Part shown: in pieces, positions 16,318 through 24,511 of the stretch
Layout: each line of letters starts with the position of its first letter
How positions within the stretch are numbered: the first letter of the stretch is position 1
Source: an uncultured Brevibacillus sp.
GTDB taxonomy: Bacteria; Bacillota; Bacilli; Brevibacillales; Brevibacillaceae
Direction of reading: 5' to 3'
Assembly (NCBI GenBank): GCA_946402065.1
Contig: CAMIVR010000043.1
Coordinates: forward strand, 1 to 37,840
Length of the DNA: 37,840 bases
Notes under the pieces: model-generated
The model's input: the letters and a program-made list of their open reading frames with translations, nothing else
Databases searched by the model: none
Told to the model about the DNA's origin: nothing
Position numbers and translations under genes: made by a program

Positions 16318-16740
16318 TCATGGCTGGTTGTGCGTCACGTACGTGCCGGCAATGAAATCATGAATGGACCGTTTATCGCTTCGGAGCCCGACCATAAAGG
16401 CACTGACGATCGCAGCGATGCCTAATGTTACGGTATAGACCAGACCGCCGACGACATTGCGCAAGATCATGGCTCCGAATCCCACCGGCTCCCCGTTTAC
16501 CTTCACAATGCGCACGCCGACAATCCGCTTGCCGACCGTATAACCGTACCAGTAAATCGGCAGAAGCAGCGAATAGAGGAAGGAAATGGCGTTCGTTACG
16601 ATATTTTCATCCCACTTCCCGGTGATCAGAAAGCTGATCAGTGACAAAGGAAGCCCGATAATGAGTCCATCCAGCAAGCTCGCACCCAGGCGAATCCAGA
16701 ACCCGGCAGGATTGCTGTTGGGCTGGTTTGACTGTTCCAA
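16318..16740 (-). CDS. RDD family membrane protein
   Basis: A 140-residue RDD-domain protein with three hydrophobic segments. The family's conserved Arg and Asp residues appear as FWIRLGASLLDG near the N-terminus and SDKRSIHDFIAGTYV near the C-terminus, with the central GYTVGKRIVGVRIV. Some RDD proteins act in ion or proton exchange, but no role can be assigned here. The start is TTG at 16,740, with AAGGAG ten bases upstream; no in-frame ATG fits. It is transcribed alone from an extended -10 promoter and converges on the YkvI-like gene. Confidence 0.82.
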   Translation of the reverse strand: MEQSNQPNSNPAGFWIRLGASLLDGLIIGLPLSLISFLITGKWDENIVTNAISFLYSLLLPIYWYGYTVGKRIVGVRIVKVNGEPVGFGAMILRNVVGGLVYTVTLGIAAIVSAFMVGLRSDKRSIHDFIAGTYVTHNQP

Positions 16741-16779
16741 AACGTTTCATCTCCTTACGTATGGGTTTGGCAATATCGT

Positions 16780-16788
16780 ATTATATCA
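16780..16788 (-). promoter_or_regulatory. Extended -10 promoter of the RDD gene
   Basis: On the minus strand the sequence is TGATATAAT, a perfect -10 with the TGN extension, 40 nt before the RDD start. The -35 is poor, as is common for extended -10 promoters. Confidence 0.5.
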
Positions 16789-16859
16789 TATCGTATGCAA
16801 TCATTGACATGTCCCACCCCTGGAGAATAAAAGATTTGTCTTGCCCAGCAGTTTCGCTG

Positions 16860-16888
16860 TTTACAACCCGCCCTATTCCCCGGATAAT
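16860..16888 (+). promoter_or_regulatory. Sigma-A promoter of mscL
   Basis: TTTACA (16,860-16,865), a 17-nt spacer and GATAAT (16,883-16,888). Both boxes match the consensus in five of six positions. It lies 36 nt before the mscL start. Confidence 0.7.
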
Positions 16889-16923
16889 ATGTATAGCTTT
16901 TGCATGAACTAGGAGGAACCTTT

Positions 16924-17310
16924 ATGTGGCAGGAATTTAAGAAATTCGCGGTAAAAGGCAATGTCATCGATCTCGCGGTCGGTGTCATCATCGGGGGAGC
17001 GTTTGGCAAAATCGTCAGTTCACTCGTCAATGACATCATTATGCCAATTTTCGGCGTCATTTCAGGCGGTATCGATTTGGCCGAAAAAAGCTTGACCGTC
17101 GGGAACGCAGTAATCAAATACGGTGCTTTCATTCAGTCGGTCATTGACTTCTTTATCATATCCTTCTCCATCTTTATCTTCATCAAGCTGCTTCAGCGCC
17201 GCAAAGCAGTCGAAGAACAAAAGCCGACAGCCGAACCGGCTCCGTCCAAGGAAGAGCTGTTGCTCACAGAAATACGCGATCTGCTGAAGCAGCAAAATCA
17301 ACAGCGTTAG
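16924..17310 (+). CDS. mscL: Large-conductance mechanosensitive channel MscL
   Basis: A 128-residue MscL, the homopentameric channel that opens under membrane tension to release solutes during osmotic downshock. The N-terminal amphipathic helix [15 protein letters not shown]1 with [26 protein letters not shown]2 from about residue 67, and the charged C-terminal helical bundle ([12 protein letters not shown]) are all in place. ATG 16,924 is chosen over an upstream in-frame ATG because AGGAGG lies seven bases before it and the family starts exactly here. It is a single-gene unit with its own promoter and terminator. Confidence 0.96.
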   Translation: MWQEFKKFAVKGNVIDLAVGVIIGGAFGKIVSSLVNDIIMPIFGVISGGIDLAEKSLTVGNAVIKYGAFIQSVIDFFIISFSIFIFIKLLQRRKAVEEQKPTAEPAPSKEELLLTEIRDLLKQQNQQR

Positions 17311-17336
17311 GGGCGGTAGTCAAGCTGCCCCTTTTT
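17310..17336 (+). terminator. Terminator of mscL
   Basis: GGGGC (17,310-17,314) pairs with GCCCC (17,327-17,331), followed by TTTTT. The stem begins at the last base of the stop codon. Confidence 0.7.
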
Positions 17337-17474
17337 CCTGCCCTTTGTCCACACATGCCCGGCAAACCCGGTGCAGCGACAGCTCGGCTAATGTCGGTCG
17401 GCGTCTCCGCACGGTTCATCATGCCTGAACCAATACAGCAAATAGACGAAAAATCGGACATATTCAGAAAACGG

Positions 17475-17504
17475 TTGACAAAACGTTTGATCAGGGTGAA
17501 TAAT
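17475..17504 (+). promoter_or_regulatory. Promoter of the CoA-transferase operon
   Basis: A perfect -35 TTGACA (17,475-17,480) is followed, after 18 nt, by AATAAT (17,499-17,504). It lies 207 nt before the first start codon, which leaves a long leader. Confidence 0.6.
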
Positions 17505-17520
17505 GAGAGTAGTTCACGGA

Positions 17521-17684
17521 TAGAGAGCTAACCAAACCCTCTCTACCTTACTGGACAAAAGTGAAAAATCATCGTTATACGACAGACTGCCTTCATTCGT
17601 CCGATCTTCTTGTTCCGGAGGACAACCCACGAACGATAGCCAGTGAAACTGCAAGTTTTTTATTGTGGTTTGACTGGCTTTTTC
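17521..17684 (+). ncRNA. Structured 5' leader with terminator and antiterminator (attenuator candidate)
   Basis: A leader of about 200 nt separates the promoter from the CoA-transferase gene. First comes a hairpin TAGAGAG/CTCTCTA (17,521-17,545). Near its end AGCCAGT-G-AAAC (17,638-17,649) pairs with GTTT-G-ACTGGCT (17,668-17,679), followed by TTTTTC: an intrinsic terminator only 27 nt before the start codon. An alternative fold is encoded: TTACTGG (17,548-17,554) can pair with CCAGTGA (17,640-17,646), and ATCGTT (17,571-17,576) with AACGAT (17,632-17,637), nested and blocking the terminator arm. That is the layout of a riboswitch or attenuator. I recognise no known class (no T-box NGGWACC-type loop). 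The trigger is unknown. Confidence 0.5.
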
Positions 17685-17711
17685 TATTTTCTGAAGAAGG
17701 AGGGACATGTC

Positions 17712-18899
17712 ATGGCCGGTGCTTTGGAAGGCATAACGATTCTCGATTTGTCCAGGGTTTTGGCAGGCCCTTTTTGCACGATGATCCTGGGTGATCTCGG
17801 TGCGGAGGTAATCAAAGTGGAAGGCGTGGCAAGCAAGGACGATACGCGCGCTTGGGGCCCTCCCTACGCAGGCGGCGAAAGCGCTTATTACTTATCGACC
17901 AACCGCAACAAGCGGGCCATCACGCTCAATCTGAAGTCCCCCAAAGGACAGGAAGTGCTGCGCAAACTGCTCGCGGGGTCCGACATTGCCGTGCAAAATT
18001 TCAAAACCGGTACGTTGGAACGGTTAGGGTTTGGCTACGAGCAGATGAAACAAATCAATCCGCAGATCATCCTCGCGTCCATCACCGGATTCGGTTTGAC
18101 CGGCCCCTACAAGGACGAAGCCGGGTACGATTACATCATCCAGGCGATGGGCGGACTGATGAGCATTACCGGCGACGAGCGATCCGGCCCGCTAAAAGTA
18201 GGCGTCGCGATCGTCGACGTACTGACCGGGCTGTACACGGCAATCGGCATCCTGGCAGCCCTGCACGAGCGCAACCTCTCCGGCGAAGGACAGCAGATTG
18301 ACATCTCGCTGTTTGATTCACAAATCTCGGCACTCGTCAACGTCGCAAGCAATTACCTCATCTCCGGCGCGATTCCTACCCGCTTGGGCAATCAACATCC
18401 CAACATCGTGCCGTACCAGGTCTTTCCGACAAAAGACAAAGCGATGGTCGTAGCTGTCGGAAATGACAAGCAATTTGCCAAATTCGCTGCCGTCCTGGGC
18501 ATGCCGCAATTGGCCGATGACGAAAAGTTTCAGACCAATCCCAAGCGGCTTGAGAACAAGGATGAGCTGGTCGGGTTAATTAGCCGGGCGATGGAGACGA
18601 GGCCGTCAAGCGAATGGCAGGAGCTGCTCTCCCAGGCGGGCATCCCCAACGGACCGATCAACGATTTGCAGGCGCTCTTTGCCGATCCCCAGGTGCGGGC
18701 CCGTGAGATGGTCATTGAAATGGCCCACCCGACGGCAGACACAGTGTCACTGGTCGGCAGCCCGCTCAAGCTGTCGCGAACGCCCGTGGATATGCGCAGA
18801 CACCCGCCACTGTACGGCGAGCACACCGAGCAAATCTTGACGCGGATTGGCTATACGGAGGAAGACATTGCGCAAATGAAGCTCAATCACGATATTTAA
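17712..18899 (+). CDS. Family III CoA-transferase (CaiB/BaiF)
   Basis: A 395-residue class III CoA-transferase, which moves CoA between carboxylic acids through an aspartyl-CoA anhydride. The expected catalytic Asp is Asp169 in VGVAIVDVLTG, the same position as in formyl-CoA transferase. N-terminal ILDLSRVLAGPFCTMILGDLGAEVIKVE-type sequence (about residues 10-37) and the NRNKRAITLNLKSP segment are classic. ATG 17,712 has AAGGAGG eight bases upstream; the open frame further upstream runs through the terminator hairpin. The acyl-CoA dehydrogenase gene follows 15 nt later, so the pair probably activates an organic acid and then oxidises its CoA ester. The substrate cannot be read from sequence; a succinyl-CoA-dependent dicarboxylate route is one option. 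Confidence 0.88.
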   Translation: MAGALEGITILDLSRVLAGPFCTMILGDLGAEVIKVEGVASKDDTRAWGPPYAGGESAYYLSTNRNKRAITLNLKSPKGQEVLRKLLAGSDIAVQNFKTGTLERLGFGYEQMKQINPQIILASITGFGLTGPYKDEAGYDYIIQAMGGLMSITGDERSGPLKVGVAIVDVLTGLYTAIGILAALHERNLSGEGQQIDISLFDSQISALVNVASNYLISGAIPTRLGNQHPNIVPYQVFPTKDKAMVVAVGNDKQFAKFAAVLGMPQLADDEKFQTNPKRLENKDELVGLISRAMETRPSSEWQELLSQAGIPNGPINDLQALFADPQVRAREMVIEMAHPTADTVSLVGSPLKLSRTPVDMRRHPPLYGEHTEQILTRIGYTEEDIAQMKLNHDI

Positions 18900-18914
18900 A
18901 AGGAGGACGTTACC

Positions 18915-20111
18915 ATGATGGATTTTGCCTTGACAGAGGAACAGGAAGCGGTCAGAAAGATGGTTCGCAGCTTCGTCGATAAAGAGATCAACCCCTATAT
19001 CCAGGAGTGGGATGCCAAAGGCCATTTTGAACCCGGCATTCTCAAGCGACTGGCTGAGCTGGACTTGATGGGTGTCTGCATCCCGGAAAAATACGGCGGC
19101 AGCGGCATGGACTACAATGCGCTGGCGATCGTCTGCGAAGAGCTGGAGCGCGGCGACACCGCCTTCCGGACAGCCGTCTCCGTGCACACCGGGCTCAACA
19201 GCATGACCATTCTGCAATGGGGCAATGAATTCCAGAAGGAAAAATACTTGACTCCGCAAGCGCGCGGACAAAAAGTCGCCGCCTTCGGCCTGACCGAGCC
19301 CAACGCCGGCTCAGACGTCGCCGCCATGGTATCCACTGCCAAGCGCGACGGTAATGACTACATTTTAAACGGCTCGAAAACGTGGATTTCACTCTGTGAC
19401 GTCGCCGACAACTTCCTCATTTTTGCCAAGACCGATAAGGATAAAGGCCATAACGGCATCAGCTGCTTCATCGTCGAGCGCACTTTCCCGGGTGTGACGA
19501 CGAAAGCGATCAAGGGCAAGCTCGGCATCCGCGCCGGCAACACAGGCGAAGTCTTCCTCGACAATGTACGCGTCCCGGCCGAAAATCTGCTCGGCGAAGA
19601 AGGAGAAGGCTTCAAAATCGCCATGTCGGCGCTGGATAACGGCCGTTTCACCGTCGCAGCAGGAGCGTGCGGCTTGATCAATGCCAGCCTCGAAGCAAGC
19701 CTGAAATACTGCCACGAGCGCAAAACATTCGGCAAGGAAATCGGCAAACACCAACTGGTGCAGCAGATGATCGCCAAAATGGCGGCCAATCTGGACATTT
19801 CCCGCCTGCTCGTCTACCGCGCCGGCTGGTTGAAAAATCAGGGCAAGCGCAATACAAGGGAAACCTCGCTGGCCAAATGGGTATCGTGCGATGCTGCATT
19901 TGAAGCGGCCAACGATGCGATCCAAATCCACGGCGCATACGGCTATTCCAACGAGTATCCGGTGGAGCGCTACCTGCGCAACGCCAAAGCACCGGTCATC
20001 TACGAAGGCACCCGTGAAATTCATACGATCATGCAAGGAGAATACGCCTTGGGCTACCGCACAGACAAACCGTTGAACAAGATGCTGCCGGCGTGGCCGT
20101 TTGAAGAATAG
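18915..20111 (+). CDS. Acyl-CoA dehydrogenase
   Basis: A 398-residue FAD enzyme that makes the alpha-beta double bond in an acyl-CoA thioester. Signatures are AFGLTEPNAGSD (FAD/substrate loop), the KTWIS segment, RKTFGKEIGKHQLVQ, and the region APVIYEGTREIHTIMQGEYALG with the likely catalytic base Glu364. The loop GIRAGNTGEVFLDNVRVP differs from the usual GxRxS(T)xxxxF form, hinting at a subfamily with a distinct substrate. The ATG has AAGGAGG eight bases upstream. It is co-transcribed with the CoA-transferase gene under the leader attenuator. Confidence 0.9.
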   Translation: MMDFALTEEQEAVRKMVRSFVDKEINPYIQEWDAKGHFEPGILKRLAELDLMGVCIPEKYGGSGMDYNALAIVCEELERGDTAFRTAVSVHTGLNSMTILQWGNEFQKEKYLTPQARGQKVAAFGLTEPNAGSDVAAMVSTAKRDGNDYILNGSKTWISLCDVADNFLIFAKTDKDKGHNGISCFIVERTFPGVTTKAIKGKLGIRAGNTGEVFLDNVRVPAENLLGEEGEGFKIAMSALDNGRFTVAAGACGLINASLEASLKYCHERKTFGKEIGKHQLVQQMIAKMAANLDISRLLVYRAGWLKNQGKRNTRETSLAKWVSCDAAFEAANDAIQIHGAYGYSNEYPVERYLRNAKAPVIYEGTREIHTIMQGEYALGYRTDKPLNKMLPAWPFEE

Positions 20112-20175
20112 ACGTATCGGTACCGCCGCGGAGGGCTGCTTGGCGGCCTGATTGAGACTTTTTTCTTTCTATCCA

Positions 20176-20205
20176 TTGACGGATCATCTGTTTTCGTTGT
20201 AAGAT
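20176..20205 (+). promoter_or_regulatory. Possible promoter of the DUF3870 gene
   Basis: TTGACG (20,176-20,181) and TAAGAT (20,200-20,205) are spaced 18 nt, 55 nt before the start. A CCGCC/GGCGG hairpin at about 20,132-20,154, followed later by TTTTTTC, may end the preceding operon. Confidence 0.45.
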
Positions 20206-20260
20206 GCTTGGCAATAAGCCCAAAAGTCTGGGACGTTTTTTCACAGAGAAGGTGAATGGA

Positions 20261-20596
20261 ATGATACCGTCACTCAACACGTACTTTTTGGCTGGCCATG
20301 CCCGCCTCCCGCAAGGTATGGCGGCCAAGAGCGTATTTGAATCCCTGACGATTACGGTAGAGATCGATAAAAAATACGGGGTCATTGTCGAGGCTTCCTG
20401 CACACTGGCTACCGAGCATGGACGCGATTTCGTCGGGAGGCTGCTCAAAGGCTTTAGCTTGAAAGACGGCATTGAGGAGCCGATTCAGCAGTTCCTCACG
20501 CACTATCGCGGCAAGGCGGCGAATGCGTTAATTGCGGCCATGCGCGATTTGCACGTACAGTATGAACAGCTTCAGGGTGGCAAAGGAAAGTCGTAA
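20261..20596 (+). CDS. DUF3870 family protein
   Basis: A 111-residue soluble protein matching DUF3870, a small family of unknown function often found near acyl-CoA metabolism genes in Firmicutes. Visible features are TYFLAGHARLPQGMAAKSVFESLTI near the N-terminus and VIVEASCTLATEHGRDFV with a conserved Cys, which may be functional. ATG 20,261 follows AGAAGGTGA at five bases; an upstream in-frame ATG lacks a ribosome site and lies in the promoter region. Its position after the CoA-transferase/dehydrogenase pair suggests a linked role, but it seems to have its own promoter. Confidence 0.75.
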   Translation: MIPSLNTYFLAGHARLPQGMAAKSVFESLTITVEIDKKYGVIVEASCTLATEHGRDFVGRLLKGFSLKDGIEEPIQQFLTHYRGKAANALIAAMRDLHVQYEQLQGGKGKS

Positions 20597-20598
20597 AC

Positions 20599-20645
20599 GG
20601 AAAAGTACCTGTTCGTCGTTTTTGACAACAGGTACTTTTCTTTCC
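20599..20645. terminator. Bidirectional terminator between DUF3870 and copA
   Basis: A perfect stem GAAAAGTACCTGTT (20,600-20,613) with AACAGGTACTTTTC (20,627-20,640) is followed by TTTCC. On the minus strand the stem runs into TTTTCC, so it can also end copA transcripts. Confidence 0.85.
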
Positions 20646-20716
20646 GTCGAGCTTGCCAGCCAATCCTCACCTGTTGGCCAATCGCGGCCGTTGCTCGCTG
20701 GCAGAAGTAAACGCTC

Positions 20717-23125
20717 TTATACCCGAACCCGTTTTAGCCGCAATGCGTTCAGGACGACCGAGACTGAGCTGAAGGCCATCGCAGCACCGGCGACCCACGG
20801 GGCGAGGAACCCGAGCGCAGCCACCGGAATGCCCACGCTATTGTAAAACAGCGCCCAGAACAGGTTTTGCTTGATGTTGGCCATCGTTTTCTTGCTTAGC
20901 CCGATAGCCTCGGCAATGCTCGTGAGCTCGCCGCGCATGAGTGTGATGTCGGCAGCCTCAATGGCGATATCGGTACCTGTTCCGATCGCCATGCCGACGT
21001 CAGCGGTTGCGAGCGCCGGGGCATCGTTAATCCCGTCACCGACCATGGCGACTTTTTTGCCTTGCTGCTTGAGCGCTTCGACTTCTTTCGCTTTGTCTTC
21101 CGGCAGCACTTCTGCCCGGATGCTGGTAATGCCTACCTGCCTGGCGATCGCCTCTGCCGTGCGCCGATTGTCTCCTGTCATCATCACGACTTCCAGGCCA
21201 AGCTCTGTCAATTTGGCGATCGCTGCCCGCGAGCTTTCCTTCACCGTATCAGCGACGGCTACCATTCCCGCCAATCGACCGTCGATGGCGACGAGCATCG
21301 CCGTTTTGCCTTCCTCCTCAAGCCCCGCCATCTGCGACAAGATCGCATGCGTCTCGACCCGCTCACGATCCATCAGCCTGCGCGTACCGATGTAGAGCAG
21401 ATGATTGTCAACCTGGGCGCGCAGACCATACCCCGGGATTGCCTCGAATTGCTGCACTGGCATCAGCTGCAATCCCCGCTCGTCCGCCCCTTTGACGATC
21501 GCCTGTGCCAGCGGGTGCTCGGATTGCTTCTCAGCCGATGCGACAAGACGGAGAAAATCTCCCTCGGATAAGTCGGTCAGCGAAAAGACATCGGTCAATG
21601 ACGGTTCGCCTTTCGTAATCGTTCCTGTTTTATCGAGGATGATGGCGTCGAGCTTATGCGTTGCTTCCAGGAGTTCACCGCCTTTGAACAGGATGCCGTG
21701 CTCTGCACCTTTCCCGGTGCCGACCATAATTGACGTCGGTGTAGCCAGACCGAGAGCGCACGGGCAGGCGATGACGAGAACGGCAATGGCATTTTCCAGT
21801 GCGTGCGTGAAGTTGCCGCTGTCGACGAAGAAGTACCATATGAGGAAGACGATGACGGCAATCCCGATGACGATCGGAACAAACACGCTGGAAATTTTGT
21901 CGGCCATGCGCTGAATCGGCGCTTTGGAGCCTTGGGCTTCTTCGACGACCTTGATAATTTGCGCGAGTGCCGTCTCTTTGCCGACCTTGGTCGCTTGATA
22001 CGTCAGTGTGCCGTTTTTGTTGATGGTGGCACCGATCAACGGATCGCCCGCTTTTTTGTCGACAGGTACACTTTCGCCGGTCAGCATGGATTCGTCCACC
22101 GCCGAATCACCGGCGATGACAATCCCGTCGACCGGTATTTTTTCGCCTGGTTTGACGAGAATCGTATCGCCTGCGACTACTTCTTCAATCGCGATGTTCA
22201 CTTCGTGGCCGTCGCGCAGGACTGTAGCGGTCTTGGCTTGCAAGCCCATCAGCTTTTTGATCGCTTCAGAGGTCCGGCCTTTGGCGAGTGACTCAAACAG
22301 TTTGCCAAGGATAATCAGCGTGATCAGTACGGCACTCGTTTCAAAGTAAAGCTTGTCGGCATGGCCGCTCATGGTAGCGGCCAGGCTGTAGAAGTATGCG
22401 GCGGACGTTCCCAATGCGACGAGTACATCCATATTGGCTGAGCCGTTTTTCAACGCTTTATAGGCCCCCTGATAGAACGGCCAGCCGATGATGAACTGAA
22501 CAGGAGTCGCGAGCGCCAGCTGAATCCAGGGATTCATCAGGATGTGCGGCATGTAGAGCGACCAGCCAAAGTGGGCGATCATCGTGTAGAGCAGCGGCAG
22601 TGACAGGATCGCAGAAATCGCAAAGCGCAGTTGATGGCGGCGGATCTCCTGTTTCCGTCCGTCCGCTTTTTCGCCGGATTCCCGGGGCTGGCTGGCGCTG
22701 TACCCGAGGTCTGCTACCTTCCTGATCATCTCCGGAACGCCGATTTGTTCCGGGTTGTATTGCACCGTCGCCCGCTCCATCGTCAGGTTGACATTGGCAT
22801 CGACAATGCCGGGGAGCTTCTTCAGGCCTTTTTCGATTCGCGTCGCACACGCTGCACAGGTCATGCCGGCAATGTCCAGATTTATTTTCTCCGTCGCGAC
22901 CTTGTACCCGAGATCGGCTACTTTCGCCTGCAGGTCCTGCAGACGGATTTTGCTTGGATCATAGGATACCGTCGCTTTTTCCATCGCATAGTTGACGTTT
23001 GCCTGTTCGACCCCGTCGAGCTTGCCAAGACCTTTTTCAATGCGCAGCGCACATGCGGCACAGGTCATGCCTTCTACTTTTAGCGACGCCTGATTCAGTT
23101 GTTTTTTCATGACATCGGGACTCAT
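20717..23125 (-). CDS. copA: Copper-exporting P1B-type ATPase CopA
   Basis: An 802-residue P1B-1 ATPase that pumps Cu(I) out of the cell. Two N-terminal heavy-metal domains each carry GMTCAAC (about residues 19-25 and 87-93). The membrane copper site CPC lies in VIACPCALG (about 454-456), with partners YN and MxxSS in the last membrane helices. The ATPase machinery is complete: TGES (about 349), DKTGT (about 498), TGDN and [13 protein letters not shown] 23,125 is chosen because AGAGGTGA lies just before it; the GTG nine bases upstream overlaps that site. No copZ or csoR is adjacent in the window, although a CsoR-like operator precedes the gene. Confidence 0.96.
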   Translation of the reverse strand: MSPDVMKKQLNQASLKVEGMTCAACALRIEKGLGKLDGVEQANVNYAMEKATVSYDPSKIRLQDLQAKVADLGYKVATEKINLDIAGMTCAACATRIEKGLKKLPGIVDANVNLTMERATVQYNPEQIGVPEMIRKVADLGYSASQPRESGEKADGRKQEIRRHQLRFAISAILSLPLLYTMIAHFGWSLYMPHILMNPWIQLALATPVQFIIGWPFYQGAYKALKNGSANMDVLVALGTSAAYFYSLAATMSGHADKLYFETSAVLITLIILGKLFESLAKGRTSEAIKKLMGLQAKTATVLRDGHEVNIAIEEVVAGDTILVKPGEKIPVDGIVIAGDSAVDESMLTGESVPVDKKAGDPLIGATINKNGTLTYQATKVGKETALAQIIKVVEEAQGSKAPIQRMADKISSVFVPIVIGIAVIVFLIWYFFVDSGNFTHALENAIAVLVIACPCALGLATPTSIMVGTGKGAEHGILFKGGELLEATHKLDAIILDKTGTITKGEPSLTDVFSLTDLSEGDFLRLVASAEKQSEHPLAQAIVKGADERGLQLMPVQQFEAIPGYGLRAQVDNHLLYIGTRRLMDRERVETHAILSQMAGLEEEGKTAMLVAIDGRLAGMVAVADTVKESSRAAIAKLTELGLEVVMMTGDNRRTAEAIARQVGITSIRAEVLPEDKAKEVEALKQQGKKVAMVGDGINDAPALATADVGMAIGTGTDIAIEAADITLMRGELTSIAEAIGLSKKTMANIKQNLFWALFYNSVGIPVAALGFLAPWVAGAAMAFSSVSVVLNALRLKRVRV

Positions 23126-23190
23126 TTTCTTCACCTCTGGTACGAGCCTGTATCTAGTAAGAGTATTTCCCGACTCGTTGTCTTGATTAA

Positions 23191-23220
23191 ATATTACTAT
23201 ACCCCCCTATAGTATGTAAA
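23191..23220 (-). promoter_or_regulatory. copA promoter with CsoR-like operator
   Basis: On the minus strand TTTACA (23,215-23,220) and TAATAT (23,191-23,196) are 18 nt apart. Between them lies the G-tract quasi-palindrome ATACTATAGGGGGGTAT (23,199-23,215), similar to sites of the Cu(I)-sensing repressor CsoR. A second AT-flanked tract, ATACCCC, lies upstream (23,221-23,227 on the plus strand reads GGGGTAT). The operator sits where repressor would block RNA polymerase and be released by Cu(I). Confidence 0.6.
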
Positions 23221-23390
23221 GGGGTATTACAAGATTTTTTTGCGTGGCTGTATGTTTGTATGAATGCATTCTGCATTTCCGGGCTGCTCCACAGTCTTGC
23301 CAAACAAGTCGTGGATGGGAAAGCTCCCTCACCCAAGGAAACAGCGAGAAGCCCCCGTTGATTCATTCAGGGAGCTTCTGCTTTGTATGA

Positions 23391-23764
23391 CTATTCCGGC
23401 TTATTGCCGACGGTCGGATCAGGCACAAACGATTGATACCCCCGTATTTCACTTCACTGACCATCCCTGCCGCAGCGTGGTGCAAGTCGTGACAGTGAAA
23501 CATCCAGTCCCCCGGATTGTCGGCGGCAAAGGCCACGACGTAGGTCTCACCCGGCTTCACATTCAGCGTGTCCTTCATGAGGGGCGCTCCTGTCAGCGGT
23601 TTGCCAGCTTTGCTGAGGATTTGGAAAAAATGGCCGTGCAAGTGCATCGGATGGTCGGATGACCCGACATTGTTCATCGTCACCAGCACCTTGTCACCTT
23701 TTTTTACATGCAGCGGCGGCACATCCGCGTATGCTTTGCCGTTGATGGTAAAGACGGCATTCAT
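23391..23764 (-). pseudogene. Multicopper oxidase, C-terminal fragment with frameshift
   Basis: Only the last cupredoxin domain of a multicopper oxidase remains, about 120 of some 450 or more residues. It keeps the copper motifs HPMHLHGHFF and HCHDLHHAAAGM, but the N-terminal HWHG/HxH ligands of the trinuclear site are missing, so it cannot be a complete oxidase. After GMVSEVKYGG the frame is lost in a G-run at about 23,441-23,445. Adding one base restores YQSFVPDPTVGNKPE and a stop at 23,391, the expected end of such proteins. Without it the frame runs on to 23,363. The fragment begins at ATG 23,764, overlapping the ogt stop (ATGA), so a deletion probably joined the genes. A sequencing error in the G-run could explain the frameshift but not the missing N-terminus. 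Confidence 0.85.
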
Positions 23765-24234
23765 TTTGCCGAGCTGACGGTTTGCTGTTCGTGCTTCAGC
23801 AGCCATTCCTTGCGCCATGTTCCCCAGGCGTAGCCGGTCAGGTCATGATTTTTGCCGATGACGCGATGGCAGGGCACGATGATGCCGACTTTATTTTTTC
23901 CATTTGCCGCCCCGACCGCTCGGCTGGCCCTGTCATTCCCGAGCTTGCTGGCGACACCTGAATACGTATCGGTCGAGCCATACGGAATGGCTCGAACCTC
24001 CCGCCATACTTTGTGCTGAAACTCAGTGCCGCTCGGATCAAGACTGACCGTAAACGCCTTCCGCTGTCCGCCGAAGTACTCGGCCAGTTGCGCCGTACAC
24101 AGGCGTACGTGCTCGTTTTCCCGTGGTTCACCATGTTCTTCTTCAACAAATACGACGGAAAGAACGCCTTTCTCCGTCGCTTTTATCTCCAGCATGCCGA
24201 TCGGTGAACGATAATATCCGCAGTACATGTCCAT
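23761..24234 (-). CDS. ogt: Methylated-DNA-protein cysteine methyltransferase
   Basis: A 157-residue O6-alkylguanine-DNA alkyltransferase, a suicide repair protein. The active-site motif IVPCHRVIG places the acceptor Cys at residue 122; the Arg finger and helix-turn-helix are in ASRAVGAANGKN and the N-terminal domain is present in short form. ATG 24,234 is chosen because GGAGG lies eight bases upstream, and the frame further upstream lacks similarity. The family usually ends near WLLKHE; the extra residues QQTVSSAK come from sequence joined to the multicopper-oxidase fragment, whose ATG overlaps the stop. The repair domain itself looks intact. Confidence 0.93.
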   Translation of the reverse strand: MDMYCGYYRSPIGMLEIKATEKGVLSVVFVEEEHGEPRENEHVRLCTAQLAEYFGGQRKAFTVSLDPSGTEFQHKVWREVRAIPYGSTDTYSGVASKLGNDRASRAVGAANGKNKVGIIVPCHRVIGKNHDLTGYAWGTWRKEWLLKHEQQTVSSAK

Positions 24235-24382
24235 TCTGTTCGCCTCCATTAAAATGGGAACGGATTCCCTTTGCAACGATGGTCTGTCTATCCATTGTAA
24301 TCGCGTTTCCACCAATCCCGCTTTCATTTTCTTGCTCTCTCATCTGTGGTTTGCTGCCCATTTCCCCGAAGTGAAAAGCATG

Positions 24383-24409
24383 AAAAAGAGATAGCACTGG
24401 TCTGCTATC
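24383..24409 (-). terminator. Terminator after the acyl-CoA synthetase gene
   Basis: On the minus strand GATAGCA (24,403-24,409) pairs with TGCTATC (24,390-24,396), followed by TCTTTTTCA. It lies about 100 nt past the stop. The rest of 24,235-24,511 holds no gene I can support. Confidence 0.7.
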
Positions 24410-24511
24410 CCGTAACTGGTATGGCAACTGCTGTGTTCAGCTCTGCTCTGCGTTGAGCGGGTACTCGTTCGTGCACTTTGTCTTCTGCCAGAATCCACTC
24501 GCCTGAACATT

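Noticed and set aside
17459..17473. CodY-like sequence just upstream of the CoA-transferase promoter
   Set aside because: Only about 11 of 15 positions match, too weak in an AT-rich stretch.
23347..23379. Inverted repeat AGAAGC...GCTTCT after the oxidase fragment as a terminator
   Set aside because: The stem is fair, but neither strand has a following T-run, so it is not listed as a terminator.
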